This document shows positions 27,548 through 36,286 of a DNA stretch of 39,214 nucleotides, one piece after another (positions within the stretch are counted from its first letter, which is position 1; the number at the start of each line of letters is the position of its first letter). Position numbers and translations under genes: made by a program. Below the pieces are notes generated by a model. The model saw only the letters and a list, made by a program, of their open reading frames with translations, did not search any database and was not told the DNA's origin. Origin of the DNA: an uncultured Cytophagaceae bacterium (GTDB lineage: Bacteria; Bacteroidota; Bacteroidia; Cytophagales; Spirosomataceae); NCBI GenBank assembly GCA_903907745.1, contig CAIVPF010000029.1, positions 1-39,214 on the forward strand. Direction: 5' to 3'.

Positions 27548-28608
27548 AAATATTAATTACCGGTGGTTGTGGATTTGTGGGCTCCAATCTCGCCATTCTT
27601 TGCAAGGAATTTTACGAACATGCCGAGGTATTTTGCTTGGACAATTTATCGCGCCGCGGATCTGAAATTAATTTGCAAAAAATCCAAGCCAAGGGCATTC
27701 ATTTCATCCATGGGGATGTGCGGGTTAAAACTGATTTTGACCGTATTCCGAACGTAGATATTGTCATTGATGCCGCGGCGGAACCTTCCGTGTTAGCGGG
27801 GACGGTACCAGGGGAGTTGGAGAATTTGATCGATACGAATTTAAATGGGACGATAAATACGCTCTATTTCGCCAAAAAACACCAAGCCGCTTTTATATTT
27901 TTATCTACCTCCCGCGTATATCCCTATGATCGCCTGACAGAGGTTCAGTTAGATGCGGCCCCCAATCGATTTAATTTATCTGATATACAATACATTCCAG
28001 GACTTTCAAAAAAAGGGCTGACGGAAGATTTTCCCTTACCTGGTTTACGCTCATTGTATGGGGCAACGAAATTAGCATCGGAATATTTGATTCAAGAATT
28101 TGCACATAATTTTGGAATTCCAGCGGTAATAAACCGTTGCGGCGTCCTCAGCGGACCCTATCAAATGGGAAAGATTGACCAAGGAATCATCGTGCTTTGG
28201 ATGGCAAGGCACTTTTGGAAAGGAAAATTAAGTTACATCGGTTTTGGAGGGGCGGGCCAACAAGCCCGAGACGTCCTCCACGTCCGGGATTTATTTCGTT
28301 TGGTCCAATGGCAGATAAGCAACCTAGGCATTCAAAAAGGTCAAATTTTCAATGTGGGCGGCGGATTAGAAAACACCGTATCCCTAGCGGAATTAACGGA
28401 TTTGTGTGTAGGAATTACAGGAAATAGCATCGAAATTTCGAGTTCGGGAGAAAATAGGCCCGGCGATATGCCCATTTACGTGACCGATAATTCAAAAATA
28501 GAAGCATTAACTGGCTGGAAGCCAGAAATTTCGGTACCCCAATTATTGGAAGAAGTCTACACTTGGTTCAGGGAAGACGAGCATATGTTAAAGTCAATAT
28601 TGGCCTAA
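27544..28608 (+). CDS. NAD-dependent epimerase/dehydratase (CDP-paratose 2-epimerase-like)
   Basis: A 354-residue extended SDR enzyme, the second of a tandem pair. Motifs are [13 protein letters not shown] (residues 5-17), then [38 protein letters not shown], a full catalytic YxxxK in SLYGATK (Tyr172, Lys176), [38 protein letters not shown] and the C-terminal LTGWKPE. The order suits CDP-paratose 2-epimerase and related 2-epimerases. Unlike its upstream neighbour it keeps the catalytic Tyr. The two may form successive steps, or a heteromeric pair, in making one sugar. The ATG overlaps the previous stop (ATGA), and the GT2 gene starts four bases after its stop. Confidence 0.9.
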   Translation: MKILITGGCGFVGSNLAILCKEFYEHAEVFCLDNLSRRGSEINLQKIQAKGIHFIHGDVRVKTDFDRIPNVDIVIDAAAEPSVLAGTVPGELENLIDTNLNGTINTLYFAKKHQAAFIFLSTSRVYPYDRLTEVQLDAAPNRFNLSDIQYIPGLSKKGLTEDFPLPGLRSLYGATKLASEYLIQEFAHNFGIPAVINRCGVLSGPYQMGKIDQGIIVLWMARHFWKGKLSYIGFGGAGQQARDVLHVRDLFRLVQWQISNLGIQKGQIFNVGGGLENTVSLAELTDLCVGITGNSIEISSSGENRPGDMPIYVTDNSKIEALTGWKPEISVPQLLEEVYTWFREDEHMLKSILA

Positions 28609-28612
28609 ATTA

Positions 28613-29356
28613 ATGAAACTAAGCATCGTCATTCCGGCTTATAACGAAGAAGGTTCCATCAAAGAAACCCTCTTAAGTTTATTCGAAAAACTTAGTCAAG
28701 AGCAAATCGAGCATGAAATATTGGTGGTCAACGATAATTCCAAAGACCAAACTCTCGACATCCTTACCGAACTACAATCCCAAATCCCAAGCCTCGTTTT
28801 TTATACAAATGCTGGCCCCAATGGATTTGGTTATGCCATCCGCTATGGATTAGAACGATTCTCGGGCGAATGCGTCGCTGTGATGATGTCTGATTTATCA
28901 GACGACCCGGCCGATTTGGTAGCCTTTTATCGGGAAATGGTTTCAAAAAACCTAGACTGCGTTTTCGGATCTCGCTTCATGAAAGGTGGAAAAGTGTACG
29001 ACTACCCAAAACATAAATTGATCATTAACCGCATTGCGAATTGGCTCATCCGAGTTCTCATTGGCATCAAGTACAACGACGCAACGAACGCGTTTAAACT
29101 CTATCGAAAACACACAATAGAAGGGCTAAAGCCCTTTTTGTCTGCTCATTTCAACCTAACAATTGAGCTCCCATTGAAAGCAATTACCCGAGGCTATACC
29201 TATGAAGTTTTGCCCAATTCTTGGCGAAATCGAAAAGCGGGTGAATCGAACCTGAAAATTAAAGAGATGGGAAGTCGGTACCTGTTTATATTACTATACG
29301 TACTGATCGAAAAATACTTATCAAGAAACGATTACAATAAAAAACCAAATTTCTAA
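28613..29356 (+). CDS. GT2 glycosyltransferase of the epimerase cassette
   Basis: A 247-residue GT-A fold transferase. Motifs are MKLSIVIPAYNEEGSI, HEILVVNDNSKDQT, GPNGFGYAIRYGLERFSGE, a metal-binding SDLSDDPADL, VFGSRFMKGG, and the later NDATNAFKLYRK plus NSWRNRKAGESNLKIKEMGS, as in polyprenyl-phosphate sugar transferases. A hydrophobic stretch near residue 225 (YLFILLYVLIEKYL) may be a membrane contact. It follows the two epimerase genes with a four-base gap, so it probably uses the sugar they make. The acceptor, lipid or glycan, is not evident. Confidence 0.9.
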   Translation: MKLSIVIPAYNEEGSIKETLLSLFEKLSQEQIEHEILVVNDNSKDQTLDILTELQSQIPSLVFYTNAGPNGFGYAIRYGLERFSGECVAVMMSDLSDDPADLVAFYREMVSKNLDCVFGSRFMKGGKVYDYPKHKLIINRIANWLIRVLIGIKYNDATNAFKLYRKHTIEGLKPFLSAHFNLTIELPLKAITRGYTYEVLPNSWRNRKAGESNLKIKEMGSRYLFILLYVLIEKYLSRNDYNKKPNF

Positions 29357-29367
29357 CATAAAAATCA

Positions 29368-29730
29368 ATGAAGTACATCAAACACCTTCCAACTTTTGCA
29401 TTGGCATTTTTATTCCTTTTCGGAGGAATCAATTACTTCTTCCCGTTCGTCCCTACACCGCCTATGACTGGAAATCAGAAGGCATTTTTTGATTTATTTG
29501 TTCCAACGGGTTATATGGCCATCATCAAAGCGCTCGAAATTATTGGAGGAATACTCATTTTATTTCCTACCAAAAGGGCCTTGGCGATTACTCTATTGGC
29601 TCCAATCTCAGTGAATATTTTCTTATTTGAAGTATGCTTAGTCGGCGGCGTAGGCATAGGAATCGCCTTAATCGTCCTAAACGCCATCGTTATCTTCCAA
29701 GAAAAAGAGAAATTCAAAAGCTTGTTTTAA
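29368..29730 (+). CDS. DoxX-like small membrane protein
   Basis: A 120-residue protein with four hydrophobic helices: residues about 8-28 (LPTFALAFLFLFGGINYFF), 48-66 (MAIIKALEIIGGILILF), 70-88 and 92-110. The helix-1 end GGINYFFP and the helix-2 KALEIIGGILILFP are typical of the DoxX-like family, whose functions are mostly unknown; some relatives help quinone-linked or stress reactions. It starts 11 bases after the GT2 stop and is probably the last gene of the cassette. The stop shares TTAA with the convergent thrC stop; no terminator separates them. Confidence 0.8.
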   Translation: MKYIKHLPTFALAFLFLFGGINYFFPFVPTPPMTGNQKAFFDLFVPTGYMAIIKALEIIGGILILFPTKRALAITLLAPISVNIFLFEVCLVGGVGIGIALIVLNAIVIFQEKEKFKSLF

Positions 29731-31031
29731 GCCAACAAATAGTCCTTAAATACTTCAAAATCCGTTCCTAAACGAACGGATTTTTTTTGTAAATCAAGCA
29801 AATCCGCTAAACGCTGAGGAACCGGAACCTTTTGGCTTAAAACAGCTTCTACCGTCGGCAAAAACTTTGCATAATGGGCCGTAGATAAAACAACGCCCAC
29901 ATATTCTCCTGGGTTTTCGGCTCGATATTGCATCAACCCATCATATCCCACCGCCGTATGCGGACACAAAATATATCCCGTACGCGCAAACACCTCGGCC
30001 ATCACGGCTTTGGTTTTTTCATCATCCGTGGCATATCCTTTCACGAGACTCGCCACCTTTGACCATGCTGCCCCCGCCAAAATCTGCATCCGCACAAAAT
30101 TAGAAGGACTTCCTACATCCATGGCATTGGATATTGTCTCGACGCTCGGCGACGGTTCGTATATCCCTGACTTTAAATAATCCGGCACCGGATGATTATC
30201 ATTACATGCCGCCACAAAAGCCTGCACCGGCAAACCCATTTGATAAGCCATCAAACCCGCACTTAAATTTCCGAAATTCCCTGAAGGCACACTGAAAACC
30301 AAGGGCGACAGAATTCCTTTTTTGCGAAGCGCCGCAAAAGCAGCAAAATAATAGAAAGACTGTGGGATCAATCGGGCGATATTAATCGAATTCGCCGAGG
30401 CCAAATTAAATTTATCGCGCAAACCCTCATCCAAAAATGCTTGTTTCACCAAACGCTGGCAATCATCAAAAGTTCCATCAATTTCCAAGGCCTGCACATT
30501 ACCTCCGAGTGTCGTTAATTGCTTTTCCTGTATATCAGACACCTTCCCAGACGGATATAAAATCGTCACCGAAATACCCGGCGTTTGGAAAAAACCCTGT
30601 GCCACGGCCCCGCCCGTATCGCCGGAAGTAGCGACTAAAATGCGAATTTCTCGTTGGTTTTTCTGCAAATAATGCGACATCACGGCCGCCATAAATCGAG
30701 CACCAAAATCCTTAAAGGCCATCGAAGGCCCGTGAAATAATTCTAATACTTGAACCCCAGGTTCTAAATCAAAAAGAGGCGCCTCGAAAGTCATGGACGC
30801 TGAAATGATCGACTTAATGTCAGCCGGAGATAAATCGTCGCCCAGCAAGTTTTGACACACCGCCTCCGCAATTTCAGGCAAGCTCATCGTATGAATTTGC
30901 TCGAAAAACTCGGATGGCATGCTTTGGATTTTTGTCGGCATGTACAAGCCATTATCCGGGGGTAAACCACGGAAAATCGCCTCTTCAAAGGACACGTCAG
31001 AACTTTTTTGTTGGGTGCTATACAGAATCAT
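29727..31031 (-). CDS. thrC: Threonine synthase
   Basis: A 434-residue PLP enzyme that turns O-phosphohomoserine into threonine. Motifs are the N-terminal YSTQQKSSDVSFEEAIFRG, ELFHGPSMAFKDFGARFMA with the PLP Lys (about 108), VATSGDTGGAVAQGF, YPSGKVSDIQEKQL, NSINIARLIPQ, FSVPSGNFGNLSAG and CPHTAVGYDGL. I take the ATG at 31031 (MILYSTQQ) and not the TTG three codons upstream, because that TTG is the end of a perfect -7 box. It stands alone, without the thrA/thrB genes that often accompany it. The upstream gene comB may be co-transcribed. The methanogen cysteate synthases derive from this fold, but the motifs here look like ordinary threonine synthase. Confidence 0.92.
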   Translation of the reverse strand: MILYSTQQKSSDVSFEEAIFRGLPPDNGLYMPTKIQSMPSEFFEQIHTMSLPEIAEAVCQNLLGDDLSPADIKSIISASMTFEAPLFDLEPGVQVLELFHGPSMAFKDFGARFMAAVMSHYLQKNQREIRILVATSGDTGGAVAQGFFQTPGISVTILYPSGKVSDIQEKQLTTLGGNVQALEIDGTFDDCQRLVKQAFLDEGLRDKFNLASANSINIARLIPQSFYYFAAFAALRKKGILSPLVFSVPSGNFGNLSAGLMAYQMGLPVQAFVAACNDNHPVPDYLKSGIYEPSPSVETISNAMDVGSPSNFVRMQILAGAAWSKVASLVKGYATDDEKTKAVMAEVFARTGYILCPHTAVGYDGLMQYRAENPGEYVGVVLSTAHYAKFLPTVEAVLSQKVPVPQRLADLLDLQKKSVRLGTDFEVFKDYLLA

Positions 31032-31037
31032 AAGGGA

Positions 31038-31045
31038 CAAAAATA
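31038..31045 (-). promoter_or_regulatory. -7 promoter box of thrC
   Basis: On the minus strand the bases are TATTTTTG, a perfect consensus match, six bases before the thrC ATG. It lies in the 33-bp gap after comB, so thrC probably has its own, nearly leaderless, transcript. Confidence 0.55.
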
Positions 31046-31064
31046 CGGTCTTTCAGCCGGAAAT

Positions 31065-31775
31065 TCAAAGATTGGTATCGATAAGACGCTGTCCATCCCA
31101 GGTCGGAAGCACCGAATAGCGATCAAATTCTAAACAAAAAGCTATATCACGTTCGATCCCAAGTTTTAAAAGTCGGTTTACGTGTGAACTATTTTTCACT
31201 GCGGTCAACAAATCTTTCGCCGCCACATTGTAATTTTTCCAGGCCATCAATGCCGCATCGTCCGCCACTTCATACTGACCTGTCAATAAATCAATTACCG
31301 CACCTGCAAACAACGTATCCTCTAAATTTGGCTTCCCCTTCCATCCCGCACAAACCACTAAGGCATCGCCTTCCCAGGCTTTTAAGGCCTCCACGACCCG
31401 AGAAATATTTAAAAATGCTCCCACATAAAGCGCAGCGGCGGTTTCAGACCGACGAATCGCCACCGTCCCATTCGTCGTCGTCACACAAATCTTCGCTCCC
31501 TTCACCTTCTCCACCTGATACGAAAAAGGCGAATTATCAAAATCAAATCCCTCTGGCGTAATTCCATTCCGTTCCGCAGAAACCAAATAACCTTTTTCTC
31601 GGTAGGACTCGCACAAATCCACTTGCTCCACAGGAACAATCTCAGCCGCGCCGTGTGCAAAGGCCGTCACCATGCACGAAGTAGCCCGAAAAATATCCAC
31701 AGCTACCACAGCCTTTCCACTTAATTCATATAAGTGTATCAAATCCGGCGACAAACAAACATCAATCTTCCGCAT
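31065..31775 (-). CDS. comB: 2-phosphosulfolactate phosphatase family protein (ComB)
   Basis: A 236-residue ComB family enzyme. In methanogens ComB removes phosphate from 2-phosphosulfolactate during coenzyme M synthesis, a metal-dependent reaction. Conserved blocks are VVAVDIFRATSCMVTAFAHGA, SAERNG, DFDNSPF, CVTTTNGTVAI and VVCAGWKGKPNLEDTLFAGA. Bacteria with ComB do not generally make coenzyme M; a role in sulfolactate or sulfonolipid metabolism has been considered, and Cytophagales are known for sulfonolipids, but nothing else of such a pathway is visible here. It begins one base after the gcvT stop, as the third gene of the cyclase-gcvT-comB run. Confidence 0.9.
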   Translation of the reverse strand: MRKIDVCLSPDLIHLYELSGKAVVAVDIFRATSCMVTAFAHGAAEIVPVEQVDLCESYREKGYLVSAERNGITPEGFDFDNSPFSYQVEKVKGAKICVTTTNGTVAIRRSETAAALYVGAFLNISRVVEALKAWEGDALVVCAGWKGKPNLEDTLFAGAVIDLLTGQYEVADDAALMAWKNYNVAAKDLLTAVKNSSHVNRLLKLGIERDIAFCLEFDRYSVLPTWDGQRLIDTNL

Positions 31776-31776
31776 C

Positions 31777-32865
31777 TTAAATAAATGGCATTTTAACGAT
31801 TTGGGCCTTCAAGGATTTCTCCCGAATGGAAATATAAATCTCAGTTCCGACCGCCGATTCGCGCGCGGCCACATAGCCCATTCCGATTCCTTTGGATAAA
31901 TTCGGCGATTGAGTGCCCGACGTTACTTCCCCAATCACATTCCCTGCCGCATCCAAAATCGGATAATGCTGACGCGGAATTCCGCGATCAATCATTTCAA
32001 AGCCAACTAATTTTTTGGAAGGCCCCTCCGCTTTGATTTTCGCATGATGATCTTTCATGATAAAATCTTTATTGAAGGACGTAATCCATCCTAAGCCTGC
32101 TTCAATCGGCGAAGTCGTATCATCAATGTCATGGCCATATAAACAATAACCCATTTCTGTTCTTAAGGTATCCCGCGCACCCAAACCCACCGGTTTAATG
32201 CCCTCGGATGCACCCGCCTCAAAAATCGCATTCCACATGGCCAGCGCGTTTTCGTTCTTCACATAAATCTCAAATCCCCCCGCACCCGTGTAGCCCGTAT
32301 TCGAAATAATAACATCTTCAAATCCAGCCATGGCTCCTATTTTAAAGCTATAATACGGCATAGACGCTAAATCCACGGAGGTTAAATGCTGTAAAACCCC
32401 AGCGGCTTTTGGCCCTTGGACCGCAAAAAGACTATACTCGTCTGACCGATTCGTCATCTCCACCCCAAAACTATTGTGTGAAGAAATCCAATTCCAATCT
32501 TTCTCAATGTTCGAGGCATTCACCACCAAAATATATTCATTGGCGTTCACACGATAGACTAATAAATCATCCACGATGCCGCCTTGGTCATTTGGCAAAC
32601 AACTGTATTGAACCTTTCCATCCGTTAATTTGGAGGCATCATTGGAACACACAAATTGAATCAAGTCCAGCGCTTTTTCGCCCTTCAGGAAAAATTCGCC
32701 CATGTGGCTGACATCGAAAACACCTACGGCATTTCGGACACAGACATGTTCCTCGATGAGGTTGGTATACAAAACCGGCATATTAAAGCCGGCAAAGGGG
32801 ACCATTTTGGCTCCTAAAGCCACATGTGTGTCATTTAAATGTACGTTTTGTAAGTTGGATTCCAT
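31777..32865 (-). CDS. gcvT: Glycine cleavage system T protein (aminomethyltransferase)
   Basis: A 362-residue tetrahydrofolate-dependent aminomethyltransferase of the glycine cleavage system. Motifs are [46 protein letters not shown], the folate-site [35 protein letters not shown], and [21 protein letters not shown]. Length is standard. The other cleavage-system genes are not in the window, which is common in this phylum. It starts three bases after the glutaminyl cyclase stop and is followed by comB after one base, so the three genes form one transcript. Confidence 0.96.
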   Translation of the reverse strand: MESNLQNVHLNDTHVALGAKMVPFAGFNMPVLYTNLIEEHVCVRNAVGVFDVSHMGEFFLKGEKALDLIQFVCSNDASKLTDGKVQYSCLPNDQGGIVDDLLVYRVNANEYILVVNASNIEKDWNWISSHNSFGVEMTNRSDEYSLFAVQGPKAAGVLQHLTSVDLASMPYYSFKIGAMAGFEDVIISNTGYTGAGGFEIYVKNENALAMWNAIFEAGASEGIKPVGLGARDTLRTEMGYCLYGHDIDDTTSPIEAGLGWITSFNKDFIMKDHHAKIKAEGPSKKLVGFEMIDRGIPRQHYPILDAAGNVIGEVTSGTQSPNLSKGIGMGYVAARESAVGTEIYISIREKSLKAQIVKMPFI

Positions 32866-32868
32866 GTA

Positions 32869-33873
32869 TTATTCGCGATATAAAACTTGTAAAAGGGTTT
32901 GACCCACGGCTTTCAGCGTGGCCTTGTCGATGATTTGTAAATTGTCTTGATGCGTATGATGATAAAGACCAAATTCATAGCCGCCGTTCATAGGCCGCAA
33001 ATCGATGATATCAATCATCTGAATTTTGGCCACCTCATTCACCGCCGTATGGTCATCTGAAATACCAAAAGCATCTTCATCCAGAAAATAATTTGAATAG
33101 CCTAAATCCGAAGCAGTCGCCCAGATCGAGCGAACGATTCCCGGCGCATATTGCATCGAGCTTCCCTCGTGCGGAAAAAGGGCCCCTTTGGCCCCCACCA
33201 TATCTAATAAAATTCCATAATAGGGTTTATAGCCAGCAGGCATGATATTTGCCGCCCAATGCTGTGAGCCTAGGGCCCAACTGCTGGGCGACGTATTTCC
33301 AGTAAAATCATGGGGTTCACCATGATCCTCTAAATCAAATAAAACGATGTCGATGCCTACATTCGGTTTAGTCGGCGAAGAGGCGATTTGTCGGGCGATT
33401 TCGAGTAAGACCCCGACCCCACTCGCTCCATCATTCGCTGCATCAATGGGCTCTTTGGGGCGGACCGTGTCTTTGTCTGCGATCGAACGGGCATCCCAAT
33501 GGGCGGCTAATAAAATTCGTTTGACAGCGGAGGGATTGTATCGGGCTAAAATATTATAGCCTTTCATTTGTAGGCCGTCATAGCGGTAAGAAGTAAATTC
33601 TTGCAAAGAAACCTCCCAGCCGTGACGTTTTAATTGGGCCGTTAAATAATCCCGACAAGCTATTTGCGCCGCCGAATTCGGCACACGTGGCCCGAAGGCT
33701 ACCTGTTTGGCGATATAAGCATAGGCGGAATCCGCCACAAAATCAGGGCTTGGAACGAGGGTAGATGCAGAATTTGTGGTCGAGATAGCTGAATTCCCAG
33801 AGCTAAACCAAAAATACCCACCACTTAAAACGAAGAGGATCAGTAAAATAAGGGCAATGCGTGAACGATTCAT
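32869..33873 (-). CDS. Glutaminyl-peptide cyclotransferase, M28 family type
   Basis: A 334-residue zinc enzyme of the metazoan-type glutaminyl cyclase group within the M28 peptidase fold; it turns N-terminal Gln into pyroglutamate. Residues 5-27 are a membrane anchor or signal, so the domain lies in the periplasm. Blocks are VAFGPRVPNS, LLAAHWDARSIAD, IDAANDGASGVGVLLEIAR (zinc Asp about 143), LFDLEDHGEP (zinc/catalytic Glu about 180), SWALGSQHWA and YHHTHQDNLQIIDK (zinc His about 305). The single Asp at the metal site and the whole pattern favour cyclase over aminopeptidase. It is the first gene of a cyclase-gcvT-comB transcript with a -7 box four bases before the ATG. Several exported proteins in the window would be its substrates. 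Confidence 0.85.
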   Translation of the reverse strand: MNRSRIALILLILFVLSGGYFWFSSGNSAISTTNSASTLVPSPDFVADSAYAYIAKQVAFGPRVPNSAAQIACRDYLTAQLKRHGWEVSLQEFTSYRYDGLQMKGYNILARYNPSAVKRILLAAHWDARSIADKDTVRPKEPIDAANDGASGVGVLLEIARQIASSPTKPNVGIDIVLFDLEDHGEPHDFTGNTSPSSWALGSQHWAANIMPAGYKPYYGILLDMVGAKGALFPHEGSSMQYAPGIVRSIWATASDLGYSNYFLDEDAFGISDDHTAVNEVAKIQMIDIIDLRPMNGGYEFGLYHHTHQDNLQIIDKATLKAVGQTLLQVLYRE

Positions 33874-33877
33874 TTCA

Positions 33878-33885
33878 CAAAGATA
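33878..33885 (-). promoter_or_regulatory. -7 promoter box of the glutaminyl cyclase operon
   Basis: On the minus strand the bases are TATCTTTG, a perfect consensus match followed by TGAA and the ATG at 33873. Confidence 0.6.
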
Positions 33886-33948
33886 AGGGCTATGAATTAA
33901 GAATTGCTATTGCTTATTCGTACCTTGCAAGCTAATTACAAATAAATT

Positions 33949-36195
33949 ATGGGCATTAACCCAAAACACGAGAAGTTTCTCGCCGACATACAATCCGAAG
34001 TTCTTGAATTTTTCGAATTGAACGATTACCGTTCTTATTCCATCAACCAGATTCATAAAGCTTTCGCCATTCGTGACCGAAAGACAAAAGAGATATACGC
34101 AGACATCGTTAATAAACTCGCATTGGCCAACCGCCTCCTGCGTTTACCCGATGGCAATTATCGTTTTGACAGCGAATCCTTTCAAATCGAAGGGCGCGTC
34201 GACCATGTAAATTCCCGCTTCGCATTTGTCGTCACAGACGCTGGCGATAAGGACATTTGGGTCGCATCGGCTGATTTAATGCAGGCCAAAGACGGGGACC
34301 GCGTCCTTGTTCAAGCGCGCAAACCATCTGAAAAAAAGAAAAATGACCGTCCGGAGGGCGAGGTCATTAAGATCATCGAACATCGTTCCCCGGAGCTTGT
34401 GGGCGTCATTCAAGTCACCCCACATTATGCTTTCCTGATTCCTGATTCGAAAAAAATCTACGAAGATATTTACATTCCTCGCACGGAGGTGATGGGGGCG
34501 AATCACTCGGACAAGGTGATCGTGGAAGTAACCCGCTGGGGCTCTCCAGGCAAAAAAGCCGAAGGACGCGTGATTAAAGTGTTAGGAAAAGCGGGCGAAA
34601 ATGAAACCGAAATGCATTCAATTTTGGCGGAATTTGGGCTTCCGTATGATTTTCCGGAGGAAGTTGAATTAGCTGCGGAAGCGATTCCCGTGGCGATTCC
34701 CAAAGATGAAATCAAAAAACGGAAGGATATCCGAAAAGTGCTGACGCTGACGATCGACCCGGTCGACGCGAAGGATTTCGATGATGCCATTAGCTATCAA
34801 ATTTTAAAAAATGGCAACACGGAAATAGGTGTTCATATCGCCGACGTGTCCCATTATGTGAAACCCGGAAGTATCCTAGATCAAGAGGCATATAAACGGG
34901 CGACCTCTGTTTATTTGGTGGATCGGGTGGTGCCGATGTTGCCGGAAAAATTATCGAACGGCCTGTGTTCTTTACGTCCAAACGAAGATAAATGTACCTT
35001 TTCGGCCATTTTTGAATGGAATCCAAAAGGGCTTTTAGTAAAGGAATGGTTTGGTCGGACGGTGATTCATTCAGACCGCCGCTTTGCTTATGAGGATGCC
35101 CAAGTGCTTATCGAACATGAAGGTGAGGTCACCGATTCTTTTGAACCGGTGATTAAAGATTTAAATCGAATCGCGAAGACATTACGTGAAGAGCGATTCC
35201 GCCACGGATCGGTGAATTTCGAAACGGTGGAAGTGCGTTTTGAATTAGATGTGGATGGAAAACCGATCGCGGTGTATCCTCGGATTCGAAAAGATGCGCA
35301 TAAATTGATCGAGGAATTTATGTTATTGGCCAATAAAAAAGTGGCGGAATATGTACATAATTTGAAAAATTCAGATCCTCGGAATACGATGGTCTATCGG
35401 GTGCATGAGGCGCCGGATCCTGAAAAATTACGTGTATTTTCTTCTTTTGCGAAGAAATTTGGGTATCAGGTGACTACGGAACCGAAGCAAGTGAGCAAAT
35501 CCTTCAATGCCCTCATGGAAAATATTGAAGGCAAAGCGGAGGAAAATGTATTGCAAAGTTTGGCCGTACGGACAATGTCAAAAGCTCGTTACAGCACGGA
35601 TGCATTGGGGCATTTTGGATTAGCGTTTCCGTTTTACACCCACTTTACGAGCCCGATTCGTCGGTATCCGGATGTGTTATCGCATCGCTTGCTGCAACAT
35701 TACCTCGACGGTGGCGAATCGAAAGACCGCAGCCCGATTGAAATTCAGTGTAAACATTCCTCCGACCGCGAAAAATTGGCCTCCGAAGCCGAGCGCGCTT
35801 CGATTAAATACAAGCAAGTGGAATACATGAGCCTACATGAACCTCAGGTTTTTGATGGCATCATTACGGGGGTGACGGAATTTGGTTTGTTTGTGGAGAT
35901 TGGAGAGACCTCCTGCGAGGGTTTGGTGCGCATGGTAGATTTGAATGATGATTATTACGATTTGGATAAGGAAAATTACCGGATTGTGGGAAAATCAAAT
36001 GGCCGCGTGTTTACCTTTGGAGATAAGGTGAAGGTCAAAGTGCGTGATACGAATTTAGCCAAAAGAACCATCGACCTGGAAATGGTGGGCATGCGTTCTG
36101 GAACGGGTTTTATCAATAATAGGGCCAGAAAACGCGAAAATCCGCGCGGACCGAGAAGCAATAAAGTGATTCCGCGAGGAAAACATCGCAGATAA
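33949..36195 (+). CDS. rnr: Ribonuclease R
   Basis: A 748-residue 3'-5' exoribonuclease of the RNase II/R family. An N-terminal winged-helix region (1-70) precedes two cold-shock-type domains (about 75-240), then the RNB catalytic domain from about 260 with TIDPVDAKDFDDAISY (metal-binding Asp residues), GVHIADVSHYVKPGS, LPEKLSNGLCSL and the late HFTSPIRRYPDVLSHR. An S1 domain (about 635-720; FDGIITGVTEFGLFVEIGE) and a strongly basic tail end the protein, as usual for RNase R acting on structured RNA. The 75-bp gap upstream has a near-consensus box TACCTTGC. A strong hairpin follows the stop at once. Confidence 0.96.
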   Translation: MGINPKHEKFLADIQSEVLEFFELNDYRSYSINQIHKAFAIRDRKTKEIYADIVNKLALANRLLRLPDGNYRFDSESFQIEGRVDHVNSRFAFVVTDAGDKDIWVASADLMQAKDGDRVLVQARKPSEKKKNDRPEGEVIKIIEHRSPELVGVIQVTPHYAFLIPDSKKIYEDIYIPRTEVMGANHSDKVIVEVTRWGSPGKKAEGRVIKVLGKAGENETEMHSILAEFGLPYDFPEEVELAAEAIPVAIPKDEIKKRKDIRKVLTLTIDPVDAKDFDDAISYQILKNGNTEIGVHIADVSHYVKPGSILDQEAYKRATSVYLVDRVVPMLPEKLSNGLCSLRPNEDKCTFSAIFEWNPKGLLVKEWFGRTVIHSDRRFAYEDAQVLIEHEGEVTDSFEPVIKDLNRIAKTLREERFRHGSVNFETVEVRFELDVDGKPIAVYPRIRKDAHKLIEEFMLLANKKVAEYVHNLKNSDPRNTMVYRVHEAPDPEKLRVFSSFAKKFGYQVTTEPKQVSKSFNALMENIEGKAEENVLQSLAVRTMSKARYSTDALGHFGLAFPFYTHFTSPIRRYPDVLSHRLLQHYLDGGESKDRSPIEIQCKHSSDREKLASEAERASIKYKQVEYMSLHEPQVFDGIITGVTEFGLFVEIGETSCEGLVRMVDLNDDYYDLDKENYRIVGKSNGRVFTFGDKVKVKVRDTNLAKRTIDLEMVGMRSGTGFINNRARKRENPRGPRSNKVIPRGKHRR

Positions 36196-36229
36196 AAAAA
36201 GGCTTTACGAGATGTAAAGCCTTTTTTTT
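36194..36229. terminator. Bidirectional intrinsic terminator
   Basis: An 8-bp stem GGCTTTAC (36201-36208) / GTAAAGCC (36214-36221) with a 5-base loop is flanked by an A-run on the left and eight Ts on the right. It ends rnr transcription and can end the aldo/keto reductase operon from the other side. Its first As overlap the rnr stop codon. Confidence 0.93.
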
Positions 36230-36286
36230 GAAAAATCGACTATTTGCAATTAGGATGTATACAACGTCATTTTCCTTTTGAAACAC

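Noticed and set aside
20174-36255. Shared word TATTTGCAATTAGG after the GT2 gene (20174) and after the rnr terminator (36242)
   Set aside because: A few 14-base matches are expected by chance in a window of this size, and the flanks do not match.
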